The notes: generated by a model not told the origin, from the letters alone. A stretch of DNA of 64,000 nt from Xiphydria camelus (GCA_963678675.1 OY783196.1:29924827-29988826); one strand, 5' to 3'. Positions 24,925-36,768 are shown, counted from the first letter of the stretch. Numbers and translations are program-made.

Positions 24925-25499
24925 GGCGGCTATTACTGGAACTAGTTTCTGCCACATTATTTTCTAATCTCACTTTCGGCTCGTGAATGTTGGTGTTAAT
25001 TTGTTATTTTCTTGCTGTGTTATCAAGTTTTTTAAAATTATTTTATAGCAAAGAATATCTAATAATTATAGAGAAAAGAGTCGGGGTATGGTACTTACAG
25101 TTCAAGTCCGAGGTCAGTTTTTATAAAAAAAGGTTCTTACAGTAAGCGAGCTTATAACACTTTGAAGGACTTTTGTTGATGAATGGCTAAAACAAATTTT
25201 CCTTTCAGTGTCTTTTTTGGCCCAGGAATTACACCGTGGCACACAACAATAATCGTTATTAGACGACATGTTTAGAGCGGTCGTTTCTGCCTTTAAAAAG
25301 ACAATTTCCAACGCTAAATTATAACGACCAACACATAAAAGATTGCAATAACAAATTATAAAAGAAAAAAACGGTAAAAGAGAGGCACGAAATTAATAAA
25401 AATCAATGGTAAACAATCGATAAAAAGGTGTGTTTCACAGCCCCCAATTGTGTGGTTAGCAAATAATGTGGCAGAAACCAGTTCACCATTATAGCCACC
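24925..25499 (-). mobile_element. THAP-bearing DNA transposon, internally deleted
   Basis: Terminal inverted repeats of about 37-39 bp bound a 575-bp AT-rich element. The left end is GGCGGCTATTACTGGAACTA followed by GTTTCTGCCACATTATT; the right end is its complement with a few changes. Inside, on the minus strand, lies the start of a THAP domain protein (separate entry). THAP zinc fingers are the DNA-binding domain of P-element-type and some other insect transposases, so this looks like a deletion derivative keeping the ends and the 5' part of its transposase gene. An 8-bp target duplication was not found. If the ends are extended by two bases they read CA...TG, so hAT-like ends cannot be excluded. 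Confidence 0.7.
25114..25311 (-). pseudogene. THAP-domain exon of a transposase, truncated
   Basis: The minus-strand frame encodes 65 residues. The likely true start is the second methionine (MSSNNDYCCVPRCNSWAKKD, at about 25269), which opens a THAP zinc finger: CC-x2-RC gives the first cysteine pair of the C2CH finger, followed by NSW and an aromatic/histidine segment (CFSHSS). A plausible splice donor (ACT then GTAAGA) ends the exon at 25141, before the in-frame stop. The second C-x2-H pair and any catalytic domain are missing here, so the gene is incomplete. Its position inside matching terminal inverted repeats indicates a transposase remnant rather than a host THAP gene. Confidence 0.6.
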
Positions 25500-26901
25500 A
25501 GAGTGCGTACCGCTTCTCTTGAATTCCCAACTGAATGTATTTTCGCCGTGTCGTACATTCCGTGCGGTAATTCAGGTCCGTTTCAAAGGGGAAGCTTGAC
25601 GATCGTGGATAAAAATGAAGACGTATTCGACCGAGCGACCTCCACCGGAACGATCGATCGAACTGTTTCAGACTGTGCGCGAGAGCGAACCCCTGCGCGA
25701 AAGCTGACACTGCATCCGGCACTGATAGAACGACCGCACGGACTCTCGTTCAATCGACGAGCTCCCCCGCTTCGGCTGCGGGCCGAGTTGTTGTTGCTGC
25801 AAAAAAACACCGACGAGAGAGAGCTCCGCTTTACTCCTCGCGCATACACGTCGAAACGTCATTGCGAGAAACACCCGACGCGTCTCTTCCACAACGACGT
25901 TGTGTTTCCCGTCGCTATTTCCCGCGGGAGAACAAAAAAAAACCCGTCCATTCCATCGCTCTCGCGTTCGCGCTGCAAAAACTCCTCGTCGAGGGAACGC
26001 GAGACTTTCTCGCTCTAAAACGCGAAATCATTAAATTCATCCGCGAAATCTCGGCTCGCGTTCCGCGCTCCGTGTGCGCCTCGTAATGATCCGCCCGGCA
26101 ACCAACCGGCGCTGCGGCCGCCTCGCGCCACCCGTGCGCGGCACTTGGCCTACATGCCAAGAAGCATTTACATTCTTCCCCCGAGGGTGGGCCGCGGGAC
26201 AGACCCCGGTGTACATACACCCCAGCGCGGCGCCTTCGCGTCGCCGAACCCGCGCGACAGAAATTTCCTCGGCGCGGTGTCCCGTTTCGAGAACGTCGTC
26301 ACGGTTACCGAGCGCGCGCCACCCCCGCCCCGGTATGTGCGAGCACGCACGGGAGGATCTTTTAACTCCGTTGGAAACTGGAGCGCGAAAGCTCGCCATT
26401 GTCGTGATTATCCGGTGAAGCGCCTGTCCTCTCTACGTGGGCTGGCTGTTCGGGGTGGTCGAGCAATAAAAGCATCTATAATCAAGAACACCGCGTACCA
26501 CGGATACTCGAGCGCGCTAAACTATTTTCGCAAACTTCGACGTCGAGATAAAACGCGGTATTTGCATGATCGTATACAGCGGAGTCGAATAGGTAATTCT
26601 ACGAGCGGAAGGTCGTAGCCATTGTCTGCGAGATTTATACAGTGGAGACAAAAAATGAAGTCTTCTCACGAGGACACGCCGTGGGACAAACAGTACGAGG
26701 GGGGACGAGAATAGAACGTCTTTACGAGTGGCATCGTTGCAGTGCAAGTTTTCCCGGGTCGCGATACCTGCTACCCCATTGTGTCGAGGATTTATGCACT
26801 CGGAAAAATGAATTTTTCTTACGACTCTAGCTCGAGCTGAATAAAGGAACGATGAATATTTTTACGAGTAGCGTAATCGCGGCACTGAGGACGATCCGCT
26901 A
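25500..26901. other. non-coding, no gene seen
   Basis: Arginine-rich overlapping frames only; no domain recognised. Confidence 0.5.
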
Positions 26902-27175
26902 CACTGCAAAAAAATGTGTGGCTTGGATGAAAAAGGTCCTGAGGACGTTTTTCTCAAAAATGAATTCTAGGGTTTATCTTGCTAATTTCGACCAGATCTT
27001 TATAACGAAAAAGGGTCCCAAGTCTCTATCTTGCATGTACAACATTTCTTTCATTTATCGTACAAAGCGTCTTACTTAATGACGCGTTTAAAAAGATCAA
27101 CTTTAATCAAATTTCTCTCGGGTCTTAATTTCTGCACTTAGTGCCCTCTTTCATCCAAGCCACAGAAATATCAGC
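26902..27175 (+). mobile_element. MITE with GTGGCTTGGATGAAA arms
   Basis: The left arm GTGTGGCTTGGATGAAAAAG and the right arm CTCTTTCATCCAAGCCACAG are complementary over about 22 bp. The left terminus (CACTGCAAAAAAA after TA) resembles the CACTGAGAAAA ends of other TA elements here; the right terminus has decayed. The short frame inside has no known domain. Confidence 0.65.
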
Positions 27176-27941
27176 GAAACACAGTCACATCGTCGAATTG
27201 CGAGAATGTACATTCTCGCCGCTGCTCTGATTTATCTCGAAAAGCACTCGAGCGTCGGCGAACAGTTCTTGCTCGCCGTGCCTTCGCTGCGATGGAATGC
27301 CGCGAGACGAAATCAGCGGCAGGAAGAGGAGGAGGAGAGGAGAGGTGCACGCATACAGGCCACACGGTGAACCGCGCAAGCGCTCGGAACTTCAAAGTTT
27401 CCGTGGAGACCGGCGATGGTCGGAGGTCGAGTGCAAATAGCGGGCGAAGGAGCGACGGCGCGCGAAGGACGGTGGTGTGCGGGAGACAAGGGTAGTATTA
27501 ATTTCCACGTGCCCGGAGGCTGCCGCGAATCATTTCCTCCTAGACAGCGGGAGCCCGTAGCGCGCGGCTATAGCTACACAGGTATAAGTCGTCGGTCGGT
27601 CGGGGTACTTTTTGTTCCACCTGTCACGACGAGCGCGTGGCTCGCGGCGAAGTGGTTAATACACTACCCCGCGTCGGGGGTTGTGTCGCCAGCGCGGTTA
27701 CCTATATCTGTATCCCGTCGCACAACCCCCCACGCCGATATAGATGGAGATATATCGCTTAACCGACGACGACGAAATTCTGTCCCCTCGCCGCGCCCCG
27801 CGCTACGGAATCGGGGCGATTTCTCGGTAATTTCGGAGAGGGTCGGGAAGGGGTGGTCGAAGAAGAGTTCCGCTGCGGTCGCGTCGCCCGTGTATCGCGA
27901 GGAAGTTGAGGGTGGGAAAAAATCGTATAGGTGTATACCTA
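27176..27941. other. non-coding, no gene seen
   Basis: The plus frame of 182 codons at 27416-27964 runs into the adjacent transposon and has no recognisable domain. Confidence 0.5.
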
Positions 27942-28403
27942 TACTGAGAAAAAATGTTGCTTGATCGAAATAAATGTGCTTTCAGATAGTCCCAAGGACG
28001 CATTTAATTCAAGTGAACGTCGATTTGATCCGAATAATATTCAATTAAATTGATAATATTTGTATTCGTCCAATCGATATTCATTCTAATCGAATAAATC
28101 GAGTCGTCTAGAATCGAAACTCACATTCTCCAAAATCTGCTTTTGGGTACCTATAACAGAAAAAATTAGTTTGGGAGCAACCTTATATCTGAAAAATACA
28201 TATTCTGGTGGTACTTATGCCTGAATGAACGGTTTACTGCAAAATAAGTAGACATGTGGAAAACCGTAATAAATAGATCTATACCCTTAATCTCGGACTA
28301 AAAATGTACGATTTGGAGAATGTGAGTTTTGAGCCTAGACGACTCAAATGTGCTCTCAGGACTGTGTGTTCAAACGTATAATACATTTATTTCGATCGAG
28401 TTC
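27942..28403 (+). mobile_element. CACTGAGAAA MITE family B, decayed copy with nested hairpin
   Basis: The left part (ACTGAGAAAAAATGTTGCTT, GATCGAAATAAATGTGC, GATAGTCCCAAGG) and the right part (TTTATTTCGATCGAG) match the outer arms of the element at 36769-37344, although the right terminal bases are lost. A hairpin with arms of about 37 bp (GAGTCGTCTAGAATCGAAAC, then TCACATTCTCC, and complement) is inserted at about 28099-28349. The junction CATTCTAATCGAATAAAT here is the counterpart of the site occupied by another insertion in the 36.8-kb copy. Confidence 0.75.
28099..28349. mobile_element. nested foldback inside the 27942 MITE
   Basis: The inverted arms GAGTCGTCTAGAATCGAAAC...CTCCAAAATC and GATTTGGAGAATGTGAG...CTAGACGACTC pair over about 37 bp around a 175-bp AT-rich interior with no coding frame. 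Its position interrupts the right arm of the host MITE, as judged from the copy at 36769-37344. Confidence 0.7.
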
Positions 28404-30406
28404 AACCGCGCAGCTCCTCACCCCGATAAACGAAACTGTACGTCGGTCAGCGACCGTATAAAATTCCATCTCCTCGCCGCGCCACCGCGCAGCCCTCCCC
28501 GGAACACAATTCCTCCTCGACTTTCCAACCGAATACTGAGCGGCTATCGAGGAAGCGACGTAGCAGCCGCCGCGCGCGGGGTATAGGTAGGGAAGGAAAC
28601 TCGCCGCGGGTAGATCGCGACGAGGGAGGGGAGGAGAGGAAAAAATCTCACAAAGCCCTATAAATTCACCCGCAGCGGTCCAGTTTCGCGTACCTACCTA
28701 CGGCGTGTGTGCCGATATGCAGAGCAGTCGCGCATACGACTATATTTGTTAAGCGTTGTAGCGTTATATCGGGAATATCAGATCCCCGCGCTAGCGGGCG
28801 TGTCCGGGCGACCGAGTATGGTGTATACTGTGGCAACGTGGCGCGCGCGGAGGCACGTAGCTATTTCGTTGATGCATGGCCGGAGAGAATAGTAGCGCGG
28901 GGCGGCGGCAAAGGGGGCAGTCGTTGGCCGACACAGGCGCTCGTTGAGCTGAAAGGACCTCGGCGCGCGCGCCTGTGAGCGCGGGTCGCTTGTGCGTCGG
29001 TGGACGGCGGGGGGGGGGGGCGAGATTCCGGCGGGGAAAGCGCGTTTTCGAAAATTCCTGACGCGCGACGCGCTCAGCCGCGGGCCTCGGCGACGTTGCG
29101 CGGCGCACAAAGGACGTTATCGCGCGACCCGCGCGTGAGACCAGCGTCGGATCGGCTCCTCTCCTCGTGGTTCCGGCCCGATTACGCCGCGGGACTCCGC
29201 GCGGCGCGCCGCGTCGATACGAAGAGGCGAGGGGGAGGACTTCTCGGCGGCGACGTATACTTAACCTTTCACCGGGGTAATAAAACTTCGTTAAGCCGGC
29301 GAAAACTCGTCAAGCGGTGCTGCCGCGAGACACGCGGCTGGCCGGGTAATTAGTATGCATCTCGGAGGCGGAGGGGTGGTTCGTTTCGTAAAGTCACGCG
29401 AGGGACGTAGGGGCGCTCGAGGCGCGGGGTGGGATGGAATGGCGGGAGGCGAGGACGCGTCTCATCTCGTCGGTATTATCACGTATCTCGGAAAAAATTT
29501 GAAAATTGAGTTAAGACCGCCAATAGGTTGCTCTTCTCTCTCTCTCTCTCTCTTAAGCCTTATATTTTTATCTCACGACCCGGCGTACCTCAACATTTGA
29601 TACTTTTGCTCCCCATTATAGGTATATTTTTCGTCGTGTCTCAATATATAATCAAAATTTAAATCTCACGTATAGTAGTCTAGGCCTAACTTAGGATAGG
29701 TCCATACGTGTGATTTAAAAGGCATTCAAGCGCATAATTGTATACATAAAAAAAAATCACCAAGCTATAAAAATAATTGCAGGACTTATTCACAATGAAA
29801 AATCGTAAAATATTTTAAATCGCTCTCCTGAGAAATCATCAAAACTGAGATACGCCCTTACGTGACAAGACCGACGATCTGCGACTCCTCGACGACTCGA
29901 TCGTCTTACGACTCTTTGCCGTGGCGTGACTCGACTGCGATTAATTGGACGCGTGTAACGTATCATGCTCGCGTTTAATAGCGCACGACGTAAGCTCCTG
30001 TACGTATGTCGGATTAATGCGACGAGACGTAGAATGTACTGATTAGTCAGTGCGATACGCGCCTGGTTGCAGGTGCGTTATCGCGTGAGACTGATAAGTC
30101 GGAGTTTACACCGCGCTTAATATGACTGAAAGGACATCACGGTTAGTCGTTACCGGTAGATATGATATACGAGTATATACACAACGCGAGGTGTTAGTTG
30201 CAATTTCCGTCCCGTTTGTGTAACTCGACGTTACGGTCGCTACGACGCACCGTCAACTATACACCATCTGCAATATTCGGCGCGAATTGACGAGCGATAA
30301 CCCTACTAAATATAACAATAACACCATCTAACCCACGCCATCGTTATACCCTCAGCCCGCGCGTCCCCCGGAGAGCTTGTAAAATCTATCCGAGATGCAA
30401 TTCCAG

Positions 30407-30440
<34 letters not shown>

Positions 30441-31026
30441 CGCCCCTTCATCACGCGTCGATCCCGTCACTCTGCGCGACGTCGACACCTCTCGTCAGCG
30501 AATCTTCCCCGGAGGAGTAAGCGGGCGCGGCGATGGAGTAGATGGCTCTCGGCGATGCGCTAATCTCGAGGTCATCGAACTAACGATGTCAGGGGGTGTT
30601 AATGTTGAGCAAGGTCGTTACTAGGTCCCCGGGAGCGATGTCTATTAGCAGCTTTCCCCGGGGATAGGGAGGGAGACGGGGACCGGATGGGAAAGTGGAG
30701 CCGGAGACGCGGCGTCGGATGAGGACTGATGCGTCGGGGACGCGATGAATATAAAAAAGGCGATTATGATTATCTCCCCGTCCCCCGGCGGGCGGCGCGC
30801 CCGGGGGAGGATCTCTCCATCGCGGGTCGTCATCTCGCGCCGCTACGGAGTAATGAGGACGCTTAGTCGCGCTGAGTGCATAGGAACTCGATTATTCTCC
30901 CGATACGTTCGTGTAGGAGGAAGGATCGTGTATTACGAGGAGAGCCACGATGACGGGGGGCGCGCCATCTTCTTTTTCACCTCGATTAATTCGATCCTAG
31001 AATAAGGGCGTCGCCTCGCATATCGA
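28404..31026. other. non-coding, upstream intron of cpx presumed
   Basis: No exon recognised. It contains a poly-G run (29009-29020), CT repeats and a small hairpin around 29657-29719 (TTTAAATCTCACGTAT pairing with ATACGTGTGATTTAAA). I searched for a sequence encoding the usual complexin N-terminus and did not find it. Confidence 0.45.
30411..30438 (+). repeat. (TC)n microsatellite
   Basis: About 14 TC units. Confidence 0.95.
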
Positions 31027-31181
31027 TACCTTGCATTGAAAACTTCGTAAGTGCAATTTTGGACAAAAATGCCATTTATAGCTTACTGCGCTTTAAGGTT
31101 TAAAATCTGAACACGCGCGCGGTAAGCTCTAAATGGCATTTTTGTGAAAAATTGCACTTACGAGGTTTTCAAAGTAAGGTA
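31027..31181. repeat. near-perfect palindromic MITE just upstream of the cpx exon
   Basis: Arms of about 60 bp pair with only a few mismatches: TACCTTGCATTGAAAACTTC, GTAAGTGCAATTTT, ACAAAAATGCCATTTA and AGCTTAC, against the complement ending AAGGTA. A 35-bp GC-rich loop separates them. Pairing continues outward to ATATCGATA after a 4-base bulge. It ends 95 bp before the exon starts, so a long intronic hairpin would form in the pre-mRNA close to the acceptor. Confidence 0.8.
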
Positions 31182-31276
31182 CCTATCGATATATAGGACC
31201 CCGTACGCGAGAGTGAGGTGTAACGGATTCCTCGCGAACGACAACTTCTAACCGAGGACCTTTTCTCGTCCGACAG

Positions 31277-31440
31277 GAGCGGTAGGTAGCGACGGCGGTG
31301 ACGAAGATGATAAGGAGAAGGAAGAGGAGGCCGAGCGGGAGAGACAGGAGGCCATCAGGGAAGCGGAAGAAAGACGGAAGGAGAAGCACCGGAAGATGGA
31401 GGAAGAACGCGAGAAGATGCGCCAGGAGATCAGAGACAAG
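31277..31440 (+). CDS. cpx: complexin, internal coding exon
   Basis: Complexin is a small cytosolic protein that binds assembled SNARE complexes at presynaptic terminals, clamping spontaneous and promoting evoked vesicle fusion. The exon starts in phase (two bases finishing a split glycine codon after CCGACAG) and encodes 54 residues: AVGSDGGDEDDKEKEEEAER, RQEAIREAEERRKEKHRKM and EEEREKMRQEIRDK. It then ends at a consensus donor (AAG then GTTAGT). This covers the acidic linker, the charged accessory helix and most of the central SNARE-binding helix, and agrees almost residue for residue with insect complexins as I know them. The acceptor has a pyrimidine stretch and a branch-like TTCTAAC. The preceding exon (family MAAFIAKQMVG...VKG) and following exon(s) (YNIKKKEE...CVMQ-type end) were not found in the window. 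One isolated exon thus has more than 29 kb of apparent intron on each side. Identity is near certain; gene extent is inference. Confidence 0.96.
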
Positions 31441-33029
31441 GTTAGTCCCGGCTTTTAAAGTATCTGGTTTTTTCGCCGGAATAGATTTACCGCGTCGAGA
31501 AAACACATACCCGTTCCATTACGGGTCCCTGAAGCTCCGCGCGTAGCGCGGCAAAAATTCTCTGGATGTAAGATCGCCCCGAAAACAAGTACATCGAGAG
31601 ACAGCAGGGGTCTCCGGTCTCATTTATCAAAGAAAGCATACCTATACCTCCTCCTCCTCGAAAGGGTGAAAACCACCACTCTCCGACGCGCTCGCGTTAC
31701 GCCCCCCCCCCCCTGTTTACGGTCACTCGGTCAACGAATCGAGATATCCGCCATCGAGTCGCAATTTGCAATTTTCGAGCTTCCGCCGACTACCGGAGGC
31801 CGCCCACGCAAAGGCGTTACATCGGCCACCCCCCGGCGCAATAGCGGCGCGTGTCCAGACGGTGGCTTTATTCCGAGCGGCACGCCATTCGCCGGGAAAA
31901 AATAACCCGAGATCCCTATCGCCCCCCGGCTCCGACTACCTGCCCTTAGGTGACCTCTTCCGAGTAGCGTAGTAGAGTAGGCTAATATACCCGCGCCCCT
32001 CTTCCTTCGCGCAACCGATAACTACCCGCGCGCGTGGTCCGCACCCTCCTCCGTCCGCGCCTCGCACATCGAGGTATCTTTCCGGTCTGGGTAGGGGACC
32101 CGGCATATAGTATAGCGGGGGTTATAGAATGTCCCAGTTAGCCCCGAGTACCCGCGACGTAACGTAGGAAAACGCGGTTTCCTGCCCCATTTGCACTCCG
32201 TCGGCCCCCGCTCACGCACTACTCGACGCGACCCTCTTTCCGCCCCTGGCACACCCCCGCGCCAACCGCCACTCGAGGCAATTAGAGGAAAACGAGTGGC
32301 GCGCGCTCCGACGACCCTCTCTCTCTCTCTCTCCTCTCCTCCTCTATACGTTTTCTTATCGCCGCACGGGCCTCGCGATCCCACCGATATTTCGCCCCTC
32401 GCACACTCGAAAGTGGGAAAATTACCGGCGCGAAACACATTTCCATTCGTTCATCCGTGTAATTGCGGACCGTGCGATTACGCGCGGCACCGAGTCGCAT
32501 ACGCGACGCGAGTGGCGATACGGGAGGAGGCCCGGTCACGAATATGCTAATGCGCCGACATAAATAAAGATTTAGATTAGAATTCGGCCAATTACGCGGG
32601 GGGGAGGTTCGAGGCGATCGCTCGCCGAAATCGGAAGTAAACGCGGACCCGCCGCGATAACGAGTTCGTGCCGAGATGCTCAGCCGCGATTCGTGCAGCG
32701 GGTGGCGCCCGCTCGTGGGGTAGGTACTACTCGCGCGCGTGTGAGTGGTCGAGCGGTGTAACTGGAGTTATCCCTTGAATATAAGTGTCGTTTTATCGCG
32801 ATGTGTCGACGAGGATCGGAGGTCGAATAATGACTCGTCGCTGTTCATCGATATCCGTTGATTATACAGCGATTTTAAGTAGTATTACGAGTAGCTCATC
32901 TGATGCATCAAGATTGCGCGCTTTATGGGTCATCATTGAGGCAGCATATTTGTGATATGAAATGATTTGAAAATAATGCAAATAAAATGCTAAGCGTTTA
33001 TTAAAAATATGTACAATTTTTCCAAAATA
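31441..33029. other. downstream cpx intron, nothing recognised
   Basis: Contains a poly-C run (31702-31713) and CT repeats near 32318. No exon continuing the complexin reading frame was seen. Confidence 0.5.
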
Positions 33030-33270
33030 TATCGCTACAATAAATAAAACGATTATTTTGAACAACATTGTAATGTAAGTCTAACAATTTTTTGGAGAAC
33101 AATTATTTTTCTAAACTCATGCGGCGAAACGAACGTTGACTTTAGAAGGATCGTTGCAACAAATACAACGATTATTTTAAATAACATTATAATGTAAATT
33201 TAACAATTTTTTAAGAAACAATTGCTTTTCTAAACTCATGCGGAAAAACAAACGTAGACTTTTTAGAACG
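33030..33270 (+). repeat. two-copy tandem repeat (~119 bp)
   Basis: The blocks ACGATTATTTT, AACATT-TAATGTAA, TCTAACAATTTTTT, TTTTCTAAACTCATGCGG and AAACGTAGACTTT repeat at 119-bp spacing, with about 85% apparent identity. AT-rich and non-coding. Confidence 0.8.
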
Positions 33271-35894
33271 ATAGATTATCGTAACTCACACAAACGTCGT
33301 TACGATCACACAAAAGTCTGCCCGACCATCAACGCGGTATTACTCCTCCACGTCGTTCCGCAACGAGGAAAGCGCGCACATCCCGTCGCTCCCCGCTTTT
33401 CCCCGAAAAGTCGGCCCCATTCGACGATCCTCTCGCGCGGCGCGAGGTAAGGATGCGAAAGATCCCGGAGCCACGCGAAGAATTCTCGTTTCGTTCGTCC
33501 CCTATTGTGCAGTTAGAGCGAATCGCCGTGAAAAATGTACGTAAAGCGGATGTACGCGTACAAAGGACCGCATTCTCGGCTGAGTACGCGCGCACGCCGG
33601 CAACGGGGCGAGCGCCTGATCCTCTCTCGTCGAAGCGGGAAGGAGAAAAGGAGCGCGGGGGAAACGGCGCGCGCGAGAGTGCCGCGTAAGTGGTTACGAA
33701 GGTTTCCAACGCGCGGGCGTTCGATAGTCCGCCTCGTCTATAACCGTATGCGACTATACACACAGAGATACGTGCGTATCGTTTGCAGATATCGCGGAAG
33801 CAGCTTTCTCGGAGAGATATCCTTCCTGGAACCGATACGTTCCGTTTGCCGAAGAGTTTCAACGGCGTTAGGCGCACGCGGAGAACGTATCGCGACGTTA
33901 AAAGATGCAACGCTGAACTTTTGTCGAGACGCAACAAAACGAACGCGCATCGGACCGGCTCTCGTACAACCGCGTCTGTGATCTTTCCTTCGATTCAATT
34001 TTTCCTCTCGCTCCTCCGCTCGTTGTTCTTCGTCCGATCCTCCGAGTCGCAACTTTGTTTGCGATTTCGTACAAAGTATCGAGGCTCCATAGCTGCGCTA
34101 TTCTATTCGTCTCGATAGCAACGGCTTATTTTCTTTAACTTCTCTCTGACGAATAAAGGAAGCTTCAACGATGACATAAGTATGCCGATGCGATTTTAAA
34201 TATCGGACACAGGTTGGTGTGAACGCGTATTGTAACGGCACGAGCCTCGTACCTCTGAATCGCTATTTAAACTCATCGAATATAGCTTAGCCCCGTAACT
34301 AAATCTACATAAAGTCTCAACGACACCCCATCGCCACGGAGAGCACCGATTAGCGACCTTCGTCGCTATTTACCGCTGAAACTCGTCGAGACGAGGCGAC
34401 GCTAAACAGAGTCAACGACGCTCCGCGGGAAGCGCATATTTGTTCGACGAGTTTCGTCCGATTGTTGATATGTGGAGCGCGCCGGTAGGTATAGAACACG
34501 CGCCCGGAATGTACATCTGCGAACGCGTCCGTGTGTGGATGGAACGCAAGCCAAGTACACGGAACGCGACAACGATATATGGCCGGATTACATGCATACG
34601 GACGAAGCTCTCGATGCCGTTCGGCGCGCGGTATACGGTCGCTAAGAGTGAGCGGCTTAAAATGCAAATTCGATTATAAAACGCCCGGGCAGGTGCGCCC
34701 CGCTGTACATGCAGACGGTGTCTGCGGAGTTGCTATATGCATAACATAGTGCAACAGTTTGCGCCGGACGTGTGCGTGAGAGAAATGAGTAATATCTCTA
34801 TAAGTATCGTTCGCTGTTACGTTATAGAGATTAACCGTGCCGCCGTATTATGCGCGAGAGAATTCTCGTCGTTTCTCTTTCGCTCTCCTCCCGTTCCCCG
34901 CTTCTGTTCTTCGCAAAAATCGCATCCGTGAAAATCCATCGTCGTGCGGGCGGAAATAAAATTTCCGCGAAGGCGCGCGCGAGGGAAGGATATCTGTTGT
35001 TTGGCGAATAGGACGCGCGACTGCCGTTTCCCACGGTTATTTCAACGCGTCGAACTTACTCGCGGGAAAACTTTGGTTATCTTCCCGTCGAGTTTACGAG
35101 TGACATTCTTCTTGCGATAACTGGATATCAGACATCGTCGTCTTCTTCGGACGCCGGAGACTTGCAGGGACTTCGGAGAAACTATTTTGTTGGTATCGAT
35201 TAAATTATGCGCGTGAGGGAGGAATTATGTTTCCCTCTTAAACAAAATTAGATCGTTGATTTAGAGCCTTTTTTAGAGCTAGGAAAAGACTCGACAAAAA
35301 TGATTTATCGGTGGTCCAATTCTTTAGGAAGATCAACGTGAAATCGTCGCTCTCCTCCTTTCGCGCTTTTAGACTCGGCTCCCCTGCGAACTTCCCGATA
35401 ATCTCCCACCCTTCGGGATTACACATATATTCGCGCTTCTTCGCCGGAAAAAGAGGAAAGTAAAAGGCACACCGTTCGTACTCTACATATCGCGGCGAAA
35501 AAGAGGAAGATGATCGTAACGCGATCAACGAACCTGTCAAAACGAGCGGAGCGTAACGCGCGCGTTACGAAATTTAAAAGAGGAGAAAATTGCGATAAAA
35601 GATCCCGCTTTCGACGGTAGACTCGCAGTTTATGGCCGGGGGAAATCCCTGGGGCGAACCGTCCGACTTTTGCGCGGTTACACGGACGTCTAACGTGTAA
35701 AATATTCATCCGCCGCGTCTAGCAAAAAGAATCGTTTATCAGGTCGATGCTCAACGAAACGACGTTTATTTGCTTTCGACAAATTTAGCGCTGTTGGGCC
35801 TCCCGGAGCGAAGATCCACATCCGAATTGATCGTGGCCAATTCTATGATTCTAATGCACTGGTGTATTTCGGCGATATCGATTTTTTCCAATAA
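33271..35894. other. non-coding, no gene seen
   Basis: Overlapping CpG-rich frames on both strands (for example 202 codons minus at 33329-33937 against 148 plus at 33535-33981), without domains. Confidence 0.5.
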
Positions 35895-36143
35895 TTTTTT
35901 AAAGAATGCACCTCGATGCATCGTTGAAGCGATGCATTTTCGTTCGATAACATGAAACACTAGGAAAATTAATGACTCGACGCCCTTCCGGTACTTTTTT
36001 TAAAGCATGCACTTCGATGCATCATCGAACCGAAGCATTTTCGTTCGAAAACATGAAACACAAGAAAAATTAATGACTCGACGCCCTTCCGGTACTTTTT
36101 TTAAAGCATGCACTTCGATGCATCATCGAACCGAAGCATTTTC
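35895..36143 (+). repeat. tandem repeat, 101-bp unit, ~2.5 copies
   Basis: The unit contains TTAAAGCATGCACTTCGATG, CATCATCGAACCGAAGCATT, TTCGTTCGAAAACATGAAAC and GACTCGACGCCCTTCCGGTA. Copies 2 and 3 are nearly identical, copy 1 is more diverged, and copy 3 is partial. Each unit holds small palindromes around GCATGC and TTCGAA. Confidence 0.9.
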
Positions 36144-36768
36144 ACCCCCGCAAGTATTCCATACGAAGAGAATCGAGTACAATAATTACGATATTCGCGA
36201 TACGCACCGCGCCGCAGCCTCTGATATGCGTATCGGATTATACCGGCGTTCGGAACGATCCGCGCCGCGCCACTGCAGCTACTGCAGGTGTTTCGAATTT
36301 CGCGTTGCGCTGCTCGCGCTCGTCCCGACTCCCCCCGCTCGAATTTTGCCGTTAACGAATTTCGATGAGCCACGCGGGCCGAAAAATCCCCCGGGCGTAA
36401 TTCGAGGAGGAACATCGCACCGCGCTGCGCTGATAAATAAATTCTCCAAAGGCCGTGCAGTTTCGCGACGCGCGCGCGCAGCGGGATTAAAAGAGGAGCA
36501 AAATCTCTCTCGCGGCCCGAGGAGAACTTTTCAGCCGGGCTTTTAATCGAAAGCCACGAAGCACCTCGTTGCGGTCGCTTAACCGTGGGTGTCTATCGGA
36601 AAAACGGACGGATACGAACTGCCCGCGAGAAGAGTCCAAAAAGAGGACGTTTAACGCGAACGTATGCCGGTTTCTGGAACATAAATCTTCCTATAACGAA
36701 AACATACTATTTTCCCTACGATGTCAACCAAAGCGGAGCGAAAGTATTCCCGATACATTATTTCCATA
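36144..36768. other. non-coding, no gene seen
   Basis: Nothing recognised. Confidence 0.5.

Noticed and set aside
27417..27445. ATGGTCGG and similar strings considered as the complexin first exon
   Set aside because: Translation (MVGGRVQ...) does not match the MAAFIAKQMVGNQL start and no donor is in the right phase; the same holds for the ATGGTCGGTCAAAC string at 57212.
31183..31506. Antisense frame over the complexin exon
   Set aside because: It is the shadow of the conserved exon; splice sites and protein identity support the plus strand only.
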